Shown: positions 8,441 to 16,764 of the stretch, one piece after another
Layout of the letters: every line of letters begins with the position of its first letter
How positions within the stretch are numbered: the first letter of the stretch is position 1
NCBI GenBank assembly: GCA_946414395.1
Contig: CAMKOE010000011.1
Coordinates: 1-64,000 of the forward strand
DNA length: 64,000 nt
Direction: 5' to 3'
DNA from: an uncultured Porphyromonadaceae bacterium
GTDB lineage: Bacteria > Bacteroidota > Bacteroidia > Bacteroidales > Muribaculaceae
Translations under genes and position numbers: made by a program
The notes under the pieces: model-generated
Seen by the model: the letters and a program-made list of their open reading frames with translations, nothing else
Databases searched by the model: none
Told to the model about the DNA's origin: nothing

Positions 8441-10414
8441 ATGAAGACTGATCTAAAGACCAACATCAAATTCCACCAAGTTTCAGACAGATACTATCGG
8501 CCTGAAAATGAGATAGAACTCGCATCCCTCACGCGATATGAAAAAGTGCCTGCCACCGTGCTCGAGACCGTCGAGGAGGGTGCGCGAGAGGCAGCGATGG
8601 ACGTGGCGCGCGCCATCAACGAGTGTGTCGAGACCCGAGGCAAGTGCGCCATCGGCTTCGGTGCGGGCCGCTATGTGCTCAAGGTCTATGACGAATTGGT
8701 CAAACTCTATTTTGCCGACAAGGTGAGTTTCACCAGCGTGGTGGCTTTCAACCTGAGCGAACTCGGTGTGACCGAGGACGACCAACTGAGCACCCAGCGC
8801 ATCATCAATGAGCACCTGTATTCCAAGGTTGACATCGAGCCGAGCCAGATCCATTGCCTCCGCCGTCTGTCGGCCAGCGAGAACGTGTACAGCCAGTGCA
8901 AGGCCTATGAGCGCGAAATCATTGACGCTGGCGGCCTTGACCTGGTCGTGTGTGACCTGAACCCCGACGGCTCACTGGCATGCAACGAGCCAGGTTCGGC
9001 CCGCAACAGCGCATGCCGCCTGATGCTGCTGGGCAGTGACACCCGGCAGCGTGTCACCGAGGCCTTCCAGAGCGACATAGCCCCCAAGACCGCCGTCACA
9101 CTGGGCATCGGCAACATCCTGAGTGCCGACAAAATCATCTGCGTGGCATGGGAGGAGGACTCGGCGACGGCCCTGTTCAACACCATCGAGGGCAAGATGA
9201 CCGACCAGGTGCCCGCCTCGTTCCTGCAAGTGCACACCGACGTCAAGATCTATAGTGACCTGGATGCCGCTTCCCGACTGACACGCATCAGTTATCCCTG
9301 GAAGGTGACCTCCTGTGAATGGAACGACCACCTGATCAGACGCGCCATCGTCTGGCTGTGTGAACAGACGGGCAAGCCTATCCTTAAACTCACCAACAAG
9401 GATTACAACGATTACGGACTCAGCGAGTTGGTAGCGTTATACGGCTCGGCCTACAATGTCAACATCAAGATATTCAACGACTTGCAGCATACCATCACGG
9501 GATGGCCAGGCGGCAAGCCCAATGCCGATGACACCTATCGCCCCGAGCGCAAGACACCTTATCCCAAGCGTGTGCTAGTCTTCAGTCCTCATCCCGATGA
9601 TGCCGTGGTGTCGATGGGTGGCACCGTGCGACGCCTCATCCAGCAGGGGCACGACGTGAGGGTCGCCATCCAGACCGACGGCGATGTCGCCGTGAGCGAT
9701 GACGACCTGATGCGCAGCATCCTGCTCGCCCAGCGGTTGACCAAGCGCTTTGAGGGGCATTCATTCAACTTCATCGAGGAGACTTTGACCAAACTCATCG
9801 GTGACTCCACCACTGCCGATGACAATGACAATCTGCGTTACTTCAAGGGTTCCATCATGCTCAGCGAGGGCATGATTGCCTACAGGCAGATGGGGGTTGC
9901 CAGGGAGAACCTGTATGACCTGCGCATGCCCTTCCACGTCAACGATCCGCACGGGCAGGGCAAACTCTCTGATGACGATGTGGCTGTGGTTCAGGATCTC
10001 ATCGCCCAGGTGAAGCCCCATCAGATTTTCATCGACAATGATCTGGTGGACCCCTATGGCACACACGCCCGCGCCACCGGCGCGGTGATGCACGCCCTGA
10101 ACAACCTCAAGGATGAGCCTTACATGGACGACTGCCGCGTGTGGATGTACCGCGGACAATGGGGACAGTGGGACGTCGATCATGTGGAGATGGCCGTGCC
10201 CATGAGCCCCGAGGAATTTGGCGACAAGCGCGAGGCCATCCTCAAGTTCCACTCCCAGATCCATGATGCCCCCTTCCGTTCCAGTGCCGACGGTCAACTG
10301 CCGTGGCAACGCTCCATCGAGCGCAACCGCGACCTGGCCGAGAAATACCAGCAACTGGGCCTGGCCACCTACGAGGCCATCGAGGCGTTTGTGCAATACC
10401 GCTTCCGTGACTGA
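8441..10414 (+). CDS. NagB-like domain fused to PIG-L deacetylase
   Basis: A 657-residue two-domain protein. Residues about 1-265 have the glucosamine-6-phosphate deaminase (NagB) fold order; residues about 375-610 are a PIG-L/LmbE N-acetylglucosaminyl deacetylase with the zinc motif HPDD (384-387) and the later DPYGTHARATG. Such fusions are widespread in Bacteroides relatives. Unusually, the NagB half has lost signature residues: the phosphate loop is GAGRYV (74-79) where GSSP-type loops are expected, the DEY position reads SEL (106-108), and the catalytic DGH is DGS (176-178). The NEPGS that follows is kept. Expect deacetylase activity; deaminase activity is doubtful. Confidence 0.85.
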   Translation: MKTDLKTNIKFHQVSDRYYRPENEIELASLTRYEKVPATVLETVEEGAREAAMDVARAINECVETRGKCAIGFGAGRYVLKVYDELVKLYFADKVSFTSVVAFNLSELGVTEDDQLSTQRIINEHLYSKVDIEPSQIHCLRRLSASENVYSQCKAYEREIIDAGGLDLVVCDLNPDGSLACNEPGSARNSACRLMLLGSDTRQRVTEAFQSDIAPKTAVTLGIGNILSADKIICVAWEEDSATALFNTIEGKMTDQVPASFLQVHTDVKIYSDLDAASRLTRISYPWKVTSCEWNDHLIRRAIVWLCEQTGKPILKLTNKDYNDYGLSELVALYGSAYNVNIKIFNDLQHTITGWPGGKPNADDTYRPERKTPYPKRVLVFSPHPDDAVVSMGGTVRRLIQQGHDVRVAIQTDGDVAVSDDDLMRSILLAQRLTKRFEGHSFNFIEETLTKLIGDSTTADDNDNLRYFKGSIMLSEGMIAYRQMGVARENLYDLRMPFHVNDPHGQGKLSDDDVAVVQDLIAQVKPHQIFIDNDLVDPYGTHARATGAVMHALNNLKDEPYMDDCRVWMYRGQWGQWDVDHVEMAVPMSPEEFGDKREAILKFHSQIHDAPFRSSADGQLPWQRSIERNRDLAEKYQQLGLATYEAIEAFVQYRFRD

Positions 10415-10440
10415 AGAACGGCACCCGTGACATTAGCAGG

Positions 10441-11580
10441 TCAATACCCCGACACGGCACGGGGCAGCGAGATCAAGCCAGGGTCAAGCCCGATGCCATA
10501 GGGCTCGCCCCGCTGGCCTGAAATAATATAGTCTCTGGCAAGTTCCTCGTCGGTAATGACGTTGCGGATGCAACGGTTAACCCTGGAAATCATCTGGTTG
10601 AGCGAGTCACTCAACGGATCACACAGGTTATCCACCGACCGCTCCACACGGTACTCGTTGGCTCCGGGCTTGACCATGCTGTAGATATTGATGATTTCGT
10701 CACGGTACTCATCCATGTTCTTGAGGACGATGCCACCGCCCTGCATGCGCTTTTTCATGAACAGGATATAGAGCGTGCGGCACATGGCTGGCATCTCAAT
10801 CTCCATCTCGTCATACTCGGGCAGGACGATTTTCATGTCCCCGTTGACGAGCACGCGCCCTGGCTGCCCCACCACAACCTTGCCACGCAGCAGTTTGGCA
10901 ATCAGTTCCTTGGGATCCTCGTGGTAGTGGGCAATGTAGTTGACGATATCCCGCTTAATGCGCTCCAGGGCCTGCTGGCGCTCACGCTCCAGCCGCTCCA
11001 GTTCATGGCTTTCATCGTCCAGCAGACGGTCTGCCACATCAGGCTCTGCCTTCATCGCGACCTCCCGTGTCACACAGGACATGTCGCACTCGTCCACGGC
11101 CTCTTCCTGGACCACATCCTTGATGCGGTCACGCATCTTCTTCAAGAGTCTCTTCACCGGCCGCTCAACGCGGGTGTGATCCTGAGGAGCGGCACTCTGC
11201 GGGCCTTCAAACACCGACGGCTGCCCGTAGTATGGATGCCCATAGTCCTCCTCATCAATCACGATGTCGCCATCGCCGGCATCGGCAACCCCCATGAGAG
11301 CATCAGCAAAGCGCCTTATCGCCTCAAACCAGCCACCCGAGCGGTTCATGCGGCTCAACGTCAGGCTCACCGTGGCATAGCGGCCGATATTGCCAACGTT
11401 GAAACGGCGGGCAATCATCAGCAGATTGTCACGTCCTGGCTCGTCCACCCACTCGACTTTCATGGGATAGACAAATTTCTCGACTATCTCCTCGGGATGA
11501 TGGATTCCGGGCGAGAGGCCGCGGTCGCTATACAGGTAGATGATACCGTACTTGAGGTCTTGAGGATTGGTTGTGATCAT
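10441..11580 (-). CDS. Unknown protein with winged-helix-like C-terminal module, paired with vWA gene
   Basis: A 379-residue cytoplasmic protein with no signal or membrane segment. Three parts can be seen: residues 1-95 with a compact folded look (KYGIIYLYSDRG...ATVSLTLSRMNRSGG), a central charged, Glu/Arg-rich helical stretch (about 135-215), and a C-terminal module of about 130 residues running from MCRTLYILFMKK to YIISGQRGEPYGIGL. I recall a similar terminal module, with the YYITGERGEP-type ending, in other Bacteroidales proteins of unknown function; the spacing resembles a winged helix but this is not established. It follows the vWA gene in the same orientation after 87 bases. Confidence 0.7.
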   Translation of the reverse strand: MITTNPQDLKYGIIYLYSDRGLSPGIHHPEEIVEKFVYPMKVEWVDEPGRDNLLMIARRFNVGNIGRYATVSLTLSRMNRSGGWFEAIRRFADALMGVADAGDGDIVIDEEDYGHPYYGQPSVFEGPQSAAPQDHTRVERPVKRLLKKMRDRIKDVVQEEAVDECDMSCVTREVAMKAEPDVADRLLDDESHELERLERERQQALERIKRDIVNYIAHYHEDPKELIAKLLRGKVVVGQPGRVLVNGDMKIVLPEYDEMEIEMPAMCRTLYILFMKKRMQGGGIVLKNMDEYRDEIINIYSMVKPGANEYRVERSVDNLCDPLSDSLNQMISRVNRCIRNVITDEELARDYIISGQRGEPYGIGLDPGLISLPRAVSGY

Positions 11581-11667
11581 AATGCCGTGATTGAAATGTT
11601 AATAATACCGATTCAGCAAGAATCATGCCAACGGGGACTGGCCCGGGCGACAAAACGCGCCCAGACC

Positions 11668-12357
11668 TTAATCTTCAAAGTAGTCCTCCTTGTTGGCGTT
11701 GCGGATGCGCTCATCGCGTTCGGCACGGGTGGCGCAGGGTTCTGCCATGATGGCATTCACTTTACTCAGCCACTTGTCGCGCGACTTGCGCTCCTTGGCA
11801 AACATGGCGGTTGTACCTTCCCGCGTCTTCTCAAACTTCAGGTGGTGGTCGATGTGCAGCGAGAAGGACACCTGCTCCACGTCATGGTCGGCACCGATGT
11901 AGGTGAACTGCCATCCCTGCTCCTTGTAACTGTCGATGAGCGACTTGATCGCCGTCAAGGTGAACTCGCGCGATGCGTTCTCATAGCCGTCGGTGATGAT
12001 GGTCACCAGCGCCAGCGAGTCAGCCTCCCGGCTCTTGAGGGCATGAACGCGCGTGATGGTCGTCCCGACGGCGTCATACAGCGGAGTCATGCAGCAAGGG
12101 CTGTAATCCTTGTCGGTGAGGGGTTTTACCTTGTCGACGGGGATGTTGTCATAGATAAGGCGCTGCTCGCAGCCGCAAAAGGCCACCAGCGTCACCAGAT
12201 GCTCTTGGTCGGGGTTCTTTTCCTGGGCACTCTTGATGCTTCCGATGGTCTCATTCACTCCATCGATAGCCTGACGGGCGATGCTACTCATCGACCCGCT
12301 CTTGTCGAGAACAATCACATTGTAAACTGTCACTTTGTTTTTCATCTTTTCATTCAT
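11668..12357 (-). CDS. von Willebrand factor type A domain protein
   Basis: A single-domain cytoplasmic vWA protein of 229 residues. The metal-ion-dependent adhesion site is complete: D18-x-S20-x-S22 (LDKSGSMSS), T91 (CMTPLYDAVG) and D123 (ITDGYENAS). There is no signal peptide, so it is not a surface adhesin; vWA proteins of this size usually act as binding partners in intracellular assemblies, including the TerY-type group, which is the closest general resemblance. The ATG at 12357 (MNEKMKNK) is preferred over one at 12396. It precedes the unknown 379-residue gene and probably acts with it. Confidence 0.85.
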   Translation of the reverse strand: MNEKMKNKVTVYNVIVLDKSGSMSSIARQAIDGVNETIGSIKSAQEKNPDQEHLVTLVAFCGCEQRLIYDNIPVDKVKPLTDKDYSPCCMTPLYDAVGTTITRVHALKSREADSLALVTIITDGYENASREFTLTAIKSLIDSYKEQGWQFTYIGADHDVEQVSFSLHIDHHLKFEKTREGTTAMFAKERKSRDKWLSKVNAIMAEPCATRAERDERIRNANKEDYFED

Positions 12358-12592
12358 GTTATCATTATTCTTCAATGTGGATAAAAACACTGTCACTCAC
12401 GTTGACGATGTAAAATTAAGCCATCATCTGTCCGCCTCCATTTTCTTGCAAGGTTGCCGTTTTCCATCTCCCCGTCCCAAACGTCCCGTCATGGTATTGC
12501 GCGATTCCATCGCGCAACATCCCATGGGCAAAAAGGGCAAGCACGCGCAAAAAAAAGCCCGCCACTAGGGGCGAGATTTCAAAACTTTATTG

Positions 12593-12600
12593 TACCTTTG
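12593..12600 (+). promoter_or_regulatory. Likely -7 box for psd-pssA-DUF4834
   Basis: TACCTTTG fits TAnnTTTG and lies 27 bases before the psd start. No convincing -33 box is present at 19-21 bases. Confidence 0.45.
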
Positions 12601-12627
12601 TAGGTTAATCGATTTTTAACCGCTACA

Positions 12628-13323
12628 ATGAAAGTTAAAATCCATCACGAGGGCGAGAACATCCTGCTGATGCTGTTCTTGATTATACTGGCGACCGGCG
12701 CGCTGGCCTATTGGTTCTTTGACTACAAGCCTGTGGCTTGGGGACTGATTGCGCTGATGGCCATCCTGTTCCTGCTGGTGTTGAACTTCTTCAGGCTGCC
12801 GCGTCGGCACTTCAAGGGGGACAACAGTGACGGCACGGCCATCGTATCGAGTGTCGATGGCACCGTCGTGGCGCTCGAGGAGGTCTATGAGGACGAATAC
12901 CTGCACCGCAACTGCATCCAGTTGTCGGTGTTCATGACCGTCTTTAATGTGCATGCCAACTGGGTTCCCGCCAAGGGCGAAATCACCTACTACAAGCACC
13001 ACTCGGGACGTTTCCTCGCTGCCAATCTGCCCAAGTCGAGCAGCGACAACGAGCGCTCGTCCATCGTCATCCGCACCGCCACGGGCGACGAGATCCTTGT
13101 CCGCCAGATTGCCGGTGCCATCGCGCGCCGCATCGTCACCTACGTCGAGCAGGGCGAGACGGTCGATGTCAACGACTTTATCGGCTTCATCAAGTTCGGT
13201 TCCAGGGTGGACATCTTCCTGCCCCTCGACACCAAGATTCTGGTCAAGTTGGGCGACCGCACCTGGGGTGGCGAGACCCTCGTGGCACGACTCAATAACA
13301 AGAAGAAAACAGAAAACCGATGA
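12628..13323 (+). CDS. psd: Phosphatidylserine decarboxylase (short, archaeal-type)
   Basis: Converts phosphatidylserine to phosphatidylethanolamine at the cytoplasmic membrane. The 231-residue protein belongs to the short form: two N-terminal membrane segments (about 11-25 and 31-50), the FMTVFNVHANWVPAKG core, and the self-cleavage site FGSR with G191-S192, where the serine becomes the pyruvoyl group and splits the chain into a large beta and a small alpha subunit. The stop overlaps the pssA start as ATGA, so substrate-producing and substrate-using enzymes are translated together. Confidence 0.95.
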   Translation: MKVKIHHEGENILLMLFLIILATGALAYWFFDYKPVAWGLIALMAILFLLVLNFFRLPRRHFKGDNSDGTAIVSSVDGTVVALEEVYEDEYLHRNCIQLSVFMTVFNVHANWVPAKGEITYYKHHSGRFLAANLPKSSSDNERSSIVIRTATGDEILVRQIAGAIARRIVTYVEQGETVDVNDFIGFIKFGSRVDIFLPLDTKILVKLGDRTWGGETLVARLNNKKKTENR

Positions 13324-14003
13324 ACGCCATCCGCAACAACATACCCAATGCCATCACATCGCTGAACCTGCTGTTCGGCTCCATTGCCTGCATCATGGCG
13401 CTGACTCCGTCATGCATTGTAACCACCTACCGCATGGCATTCCTTTTTATTGCCCTATCGGCTGTGGCCGATTTCTTTGACGGGCTGGTGGCACGCCTGC
13501 TGCATGCCGTCAGTGCCATCGGCAAGGAACTGGACTCGCTGGCCGACCTGGTGAGTTTCGGCCTCGCGCCGGCATTGATCCTGTATAGCATGATGGCTGA
13601 TCAGGACTATTACCCGTGGGAATTCTGCGCGTTGCTGCTGCCCGTGTTCGGAGCCTTGCGGCTGGCGCGCTTCAATATTGACACCAACCAGGCCACGACT
13701 TTCACCGGCCTGCCCATTCCCGCCAATGCCATCTTCTGGATCGGCTTCACCGACTGGTATGCCCAGCACACTTGCCCCACCTGGGTTGTGATACTGCTCA
13801 TCGTGCTGCTATCGCTGCTGATGGTGTCCCCGCTGCGCATGTTCTCGCTCAAGATGCACAACCTGTCGTCCATCAAGCAGAATTGGGCACAATATTTGCA
13901 GATAGTGGTCACAGTGGCCGCAGTGATAGCGCTGGGATTGCCCGGCCTGGCCGTCGCAATAGCGCTCTACGTGCTGCTATCCATCATTAAAAGAGAAAAA
14001 TAA
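13320..14003 (+). CDS. pssA: CDP-diacylglycerol-serine O-phosphatidyltransferase
   Basis: Integral membrane enzyme that makes phosphatidylserine from CDP-diacylglycerol and serine, the step before Psd. The CDP-alcohol phosphatidyltransferase signature is complete: D51-x2-D54-G55-x2-A58-R59-x8-G68-x3-D72-x3-D76. The 227 residues contain about six to seven hydrophobic segments. Overlaps psd by four bases upstream and abuts the DUF4834 gene with no gap (TAA then ATG). Confidence 0.95.
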   Translation: MNAIRNNIPNAITSLNLLFGSIACIMALTPSCIVTTYRMAFLFIALSAVADFFDGLVARLLHAVSAIGKELDSLADLVSFGLAPALILYSMMADQDYYPWEFCALLLPVFGALRLARFNIDTNQATTFTGLPIPANAIFWIGFTDWYAQHTCPTWVVILLIVLLSLLMVSPLRMFSLKMHNLSSIKQNWAQYLQIVVTVAAVIALGLPGLAVAIALYVLLSIIKREK

Positions 14004-14339
14004 ATGAGTTTCTTACTATTCATACTATTTGTCCTATTCCTCATGGTGGGAATACCCCTGTTGCGTGGTTGGCTCTACATGCAGAACATGAAACGCCGTG
14101 TCAACGAGTCATTTCGCGGACGCCAGCAGCACGAGCGGCCACGCCGTGAGCGCTACGAGGAAGAGGAGGAAGAATACACCGAGACCGGCGAGCGCAAGAT
14201 TTTCACCAGCGGTGAGGGCGAGTATGCCGACTTTGAGGAAGTGAGCGGCACCGTCATCGAGGAAACAGCCTCCACTGGCGACACCCGCACCATCATCGAG
14301 GAGCAGATCACCGACGCCGAGTACGAGGAAATCCCGTAG
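14004..14339 (+). CDS. DUF4834 family membrane-anchored protein
   Basis: A 111-residue protein with one N-terminal membrane helix (residues 2-20), then an Arg-rich stretch (about 30-52), a Glu-rich stretch (53-63) and an acidic C-terminus. It fits DUF4834, a small Bacteroidota family usually found directly after pssA, as here. Low-complexity charged cytoplasmic tail, no catalytic motif. Position suggests a link to phospholipid synthesis, not demonstrated. Confidence 0.8.
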   Translation: MSFLLFILFVLFLMVGIPLLRGWLYMQNMKRRVNESFRGRQQHERPRRERYEEEEEEYTETGERKIFTSGEGEYADFEEVSGTVIEETASTGDTRTIIEEQITDAEYEEIP

Positions 14340-14364
14340 CCGATACCGGCAATCGTTAATAAAA

Positions 14365-14405
14365 CAGCCACGCCAGCGAGGCCTCAAATCCCGCTGGCGT
14401 GGCTG
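14365..14405. terminator. Convergent terminator hairpin
   Basis: CAGCCACGCCAGCG (14365-14378) pairs perfectly over 14 bases with 14392-14405. It lies between the converging DUF4834 and nadB genes and can serve both; T-runs on either side are weak. Confidence 0.6.
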
Positions 14406-14424
14406 CTTAATGCCGTTTACTGGA

Positions 14425-16017
14425 TTACAGTTTCAGGTCTTCCTCGCTCTTGGGCTTGGGAGGATAGTCGATGGTGTAGTGCAGGCCGCGGGACTCCTTG
14501 CGGTCCTTGGCCTGGCGGGTGATGAGATAGGCCACATTGATGATGTTGCGCAACTCGCAGATGCGGCGCGATACCTTGCTGGTCTTGAACAGTTTCTCGG
14601 TCTCCTCATAGAGGATGTCCAGGCGGTTCCACGCGCGGTCCAGACGCAGGTTGCTGCGCACGATGCCCACGTAGTTCGCCATGATTTCGCCCACCTCTTT
14701 CTCGCTCTGGCTGATGAGCACCATCTCCTCGGGATGGATCGTGCCAGCGTCGTCCCAGGCGGGGATGTCCTCACGATAGGAATACTCGTTGCGGTGCTCA
14801 ATGGCATGCTTGGCGGCTGCGTCGGCATACACGACCGCCTCGATCAGCGAATTGCTGGCCAAGCGGTTACCGCCATGCAGGCCCGTGCACGAGCATTCAC
14901 CCACGGCATACAGGCGCTTGATGCTCGAGCAGGCATTGAGGTCCACCTTGATGCCGCCGCACAGGTAGTGGGCTGCAGGCACCACGGGGATGTACTGCTT
15001 GGTGATGTCGATGCCCAGTTCCAGGCAGTGCTTGTAGATGTTGGGGAAGTGGTGCTTGGTCTCCTCGGCATCCTTGTGGGTCACGTCGAGATAGACATGG
15101 TCCTCGCCGCGCTGCTTCATCTCGCTGTCGATGGCGCGGGCAACGACGTCGCGCGGTGCCAGCGACAGACGCGGGTCATACTTCTGCATGAATTCCTCGC
15201 CGCCCAGGTTGCGCAACACGCCACCATAGCCGCGCATGGCCTCGGTGATGAGGAATGCGGGGCGGTCACCAGGGTGATACAAGGCGGTGGGATGGAACTG
15301 CACGAACTCCATGTCCTGCACCGTGCCCTTGGCACGATAGACCATGGCGATGCCGTCACCGGTAGCCACCAGCGGGTTGGTCGTGGTGCGATACACCGAG
15401 CCGATGCCACCCGTGGCCATCAGCGTGACGCGCGACAGGAAGGTGTCAACCTCGCCGGTCTCCTGATTGAGGACATAGGCACCATAGCACTCAATGCCCG
15501 TCGTGCGGCGTGTCACGATCTTGCCCAGGTGGTGCTGGGTCAGGATCTCGACAGCAAAATGGTTCTCATAGATGTCAATATTGGGATTATTCTTGACGGT
15601 CTCGATGAGCGACACCTGAATCTCGTGGCCGGTGTTGTCGGCGTGATGGAGGATGCGGAATTCGCTGTGTCCGCCCTCGCGGTGCAGGTCAAACTCGCCC
15701 TTCTCGTTCTTGTCAAAGTCCACACCCCAGCCCAGCAGTTCCTGGATCTGTGAGGGGGCCTCGGTGACGACCTTCTCCACGGCCTTGGGGTCGCTGAGCC
15801 AGTCACCGGCCACCATCGTGTCGTGGATGTGCTTGTCAAAGTTATCCACCTCGAGGTTCGTCACCGTGGCCACACCACCCTGTGCCAGGTCGGTGTTGGC
15901 CTCTTCCATCTTGGACTTGCACACGAGTGCCACCTTTCCCGTCTTTGCCACCTTGAGGGCAAAACTCATACCAGCCACTCCCGAGCCGATGATGAGATAG
16001 TCATATTTTCTTACCAT
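14425..16017 (-). CDS. nadB: L-aspartate oxidase
   Basis: Flavoenzyme oxidising aspartate to iminoaspartate in de novo NAD synthesis; in anaerobes fumarate serves as electron acceptor. The 530-residue protein has the N-terminal FAD motif IIGSGVAGMSFA, the NTDLAQGGVA loop, HPTALYHPGD, the capping-domain MRGYGGVLRN and the second FAD region GLHGGNRLASNSLIEA that distinguishes the NadB/succinate dehydrogenase flavoprotein family. The C-terminal helical domain is complete. The nadA and nadC genes are not in the window. Same orientation as upp, 64 bases apart. Confidence 0.93.
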   Translation of the reverse strand: MVRKYDYLIIGSGVAGMSFALKVAKTGKVALVCKSKMEEANTDLAQGGVATVTNLEVDNFDKHIHDTMVAGDWLSDPKAVEKVVTEAPSQIQELLGWGVDFDKNEKGEFDLHREGGHSEFRILHHADNTGHEIQVSLIETVKNNPNIDIYENHFAVEILTQHHLGKIVTRRTTGIECYGAYVLNQETGEVDTFLSRVTLMATGGIGSVYRTTTNPLVATGDGIAMVYRAKGTVQDMEFVQFHPTALYHPGDRPAFLITEAMRGYGGVLRNLGGEEFMQKYDPRLSLAPRDVVARAIDSEMKQRGEDHVYLDVTHKDAEETKHHFPNIYKHCLELGIDITKQYIPVVPAAHYLCGGIKVDLNACSSIKRLYAVGECSCTGLHGGNRLASNSLIEAVVYADAAAKHAIEHRNEYSYREDIPAWDDAGTIHPEEMVLISQSEKEVGEIMANYVGIVRSNLRLDRAWNRLDILYEETEKLFKTSKVSRRICELRNIINVAYLITRQAKDRKESRGLHYTIDYPPKPKSEEDLKL

Positions 16018-16039
16018 ATCAGTTTCTTGTTAATCTAAA

Positions 16040-16074
16040 TTCTAGAACATCATCTAGAATGTCCAGAACATCCG
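16040..16074. repeat. Degenerate TCTAGA-type tandem repeat, copy 1
   Basis: The gap between upp and nadB holds spaced copies of a short unit; on the minus strand they read TCTGGACAT, TCTAGATGA and TCTAGAATT. Positions 16040-16061 also contain an exact inverted repeat of ATTCTAGA around six bases. Compare 21081-21116. Confidence 0.55.
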
Positions 16075-16081
16075 GTTTTTA

Positions 16082-16738
16082 TTACTCCTTCTCGCCGTAG
16101 AGCAGGTCACCGCAGTCGCCCAGGCCGGGCACGATGTAACTGTGCTCATTCAACTCGTTGTCGATGTCACAGGTCCACAGTGTGGTCTTGTCCTCGGGCA
16201 GGCGCTGGCGCACGGTCTCGATGGCCTTGGGCGTCGATACCACGCTGGCCACATGGATGTGGGCGGGATGACCCTTGGTCACCAGTGCCTGATAGGCGAG
16301 TTCCATCGATGAGCCCGTGGCAAGCATCGGGTCAACAATGACGAGTGTCTTGCCGTCGAGGCGAGGGCTGGCGATATACTCGATGTGAACGACAAAATCG
16401 TCGGTCTTGGGGAAGTACTTGCGGTAGGCCGACACAAAGGCGTTGTCGGCACCGTCAAAGTAACTCAGGAAGCCCTCATGGAAAGGCAACCCGGCACGCA
16501 GGATGGTGGCCAGCACCACGCGGTCACCCAGCACGTTGCACTGCTTCACGCCCAGCGGGGTCTCCACGCCGACGGTGGTATATTGCATCCTCTTGGAAAT
16601 CTCATAGGCCATGATCTGGCCCAGGCGCTGGATGTTGGTACGGAAGCGCAGGCGTTCTTGCTGCAACTCCTTGTCACGGATTTCGCTCATGAACTGGCCC
16701 ACAAGCGAATTGTGTTCACACAGGTTGATAATGTCCAT
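16082..16738 (-). CDS. upp: Uracil phosphoribosyltransferase
   Basis: Salvages uracil with PRPP to give UMP. The PRPP loop is DPMLATGSS (residues 136-144), preceded by the ILRAGLPFHEG stretch (79-89), and the C-terminal uracil-binding region ends in VPGLGDCGDLLYG. The 218-residue length is normal for the Bacteroidota form. It is a cytoplasmic homomeric enzyme, usually GTP-activated. It lies 26 bases after ribF and 64 bases before nadB in the same direction, a possible nucleotide/cofactor operon. Confidence 0.95.
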   Translation of the reverse strand: MDIINLCEHNSLVGQFMSEIRDKELQQERLRFRTNIQRLGQIMAYEISKRMQYTTVGVETPLGVKQCNVLGDRVVLATILRAGLPFHEGFLSYFDGADNAFVSAYRKYFPKTDDFVVHIEYIASPRLDGKTLVIVDPMLATGSSMELAYQALVTKGHPAHIHVASVVSTPKAIETVRQRLPEDKTTLWTCDIDNELNEHSYIVPGLGDCGDLLYGEKE

Positions 16739-16764
16739 AATAAATGATTGATAAGTCTTCTATG

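Noticed and set aside
12398-12568. Plus-strand short frame between the vWA gene and psd
   Set aside because: Overlaps the vWA start on the other strand, has no promoter, and the peptide looks like translated intergenic sequence.
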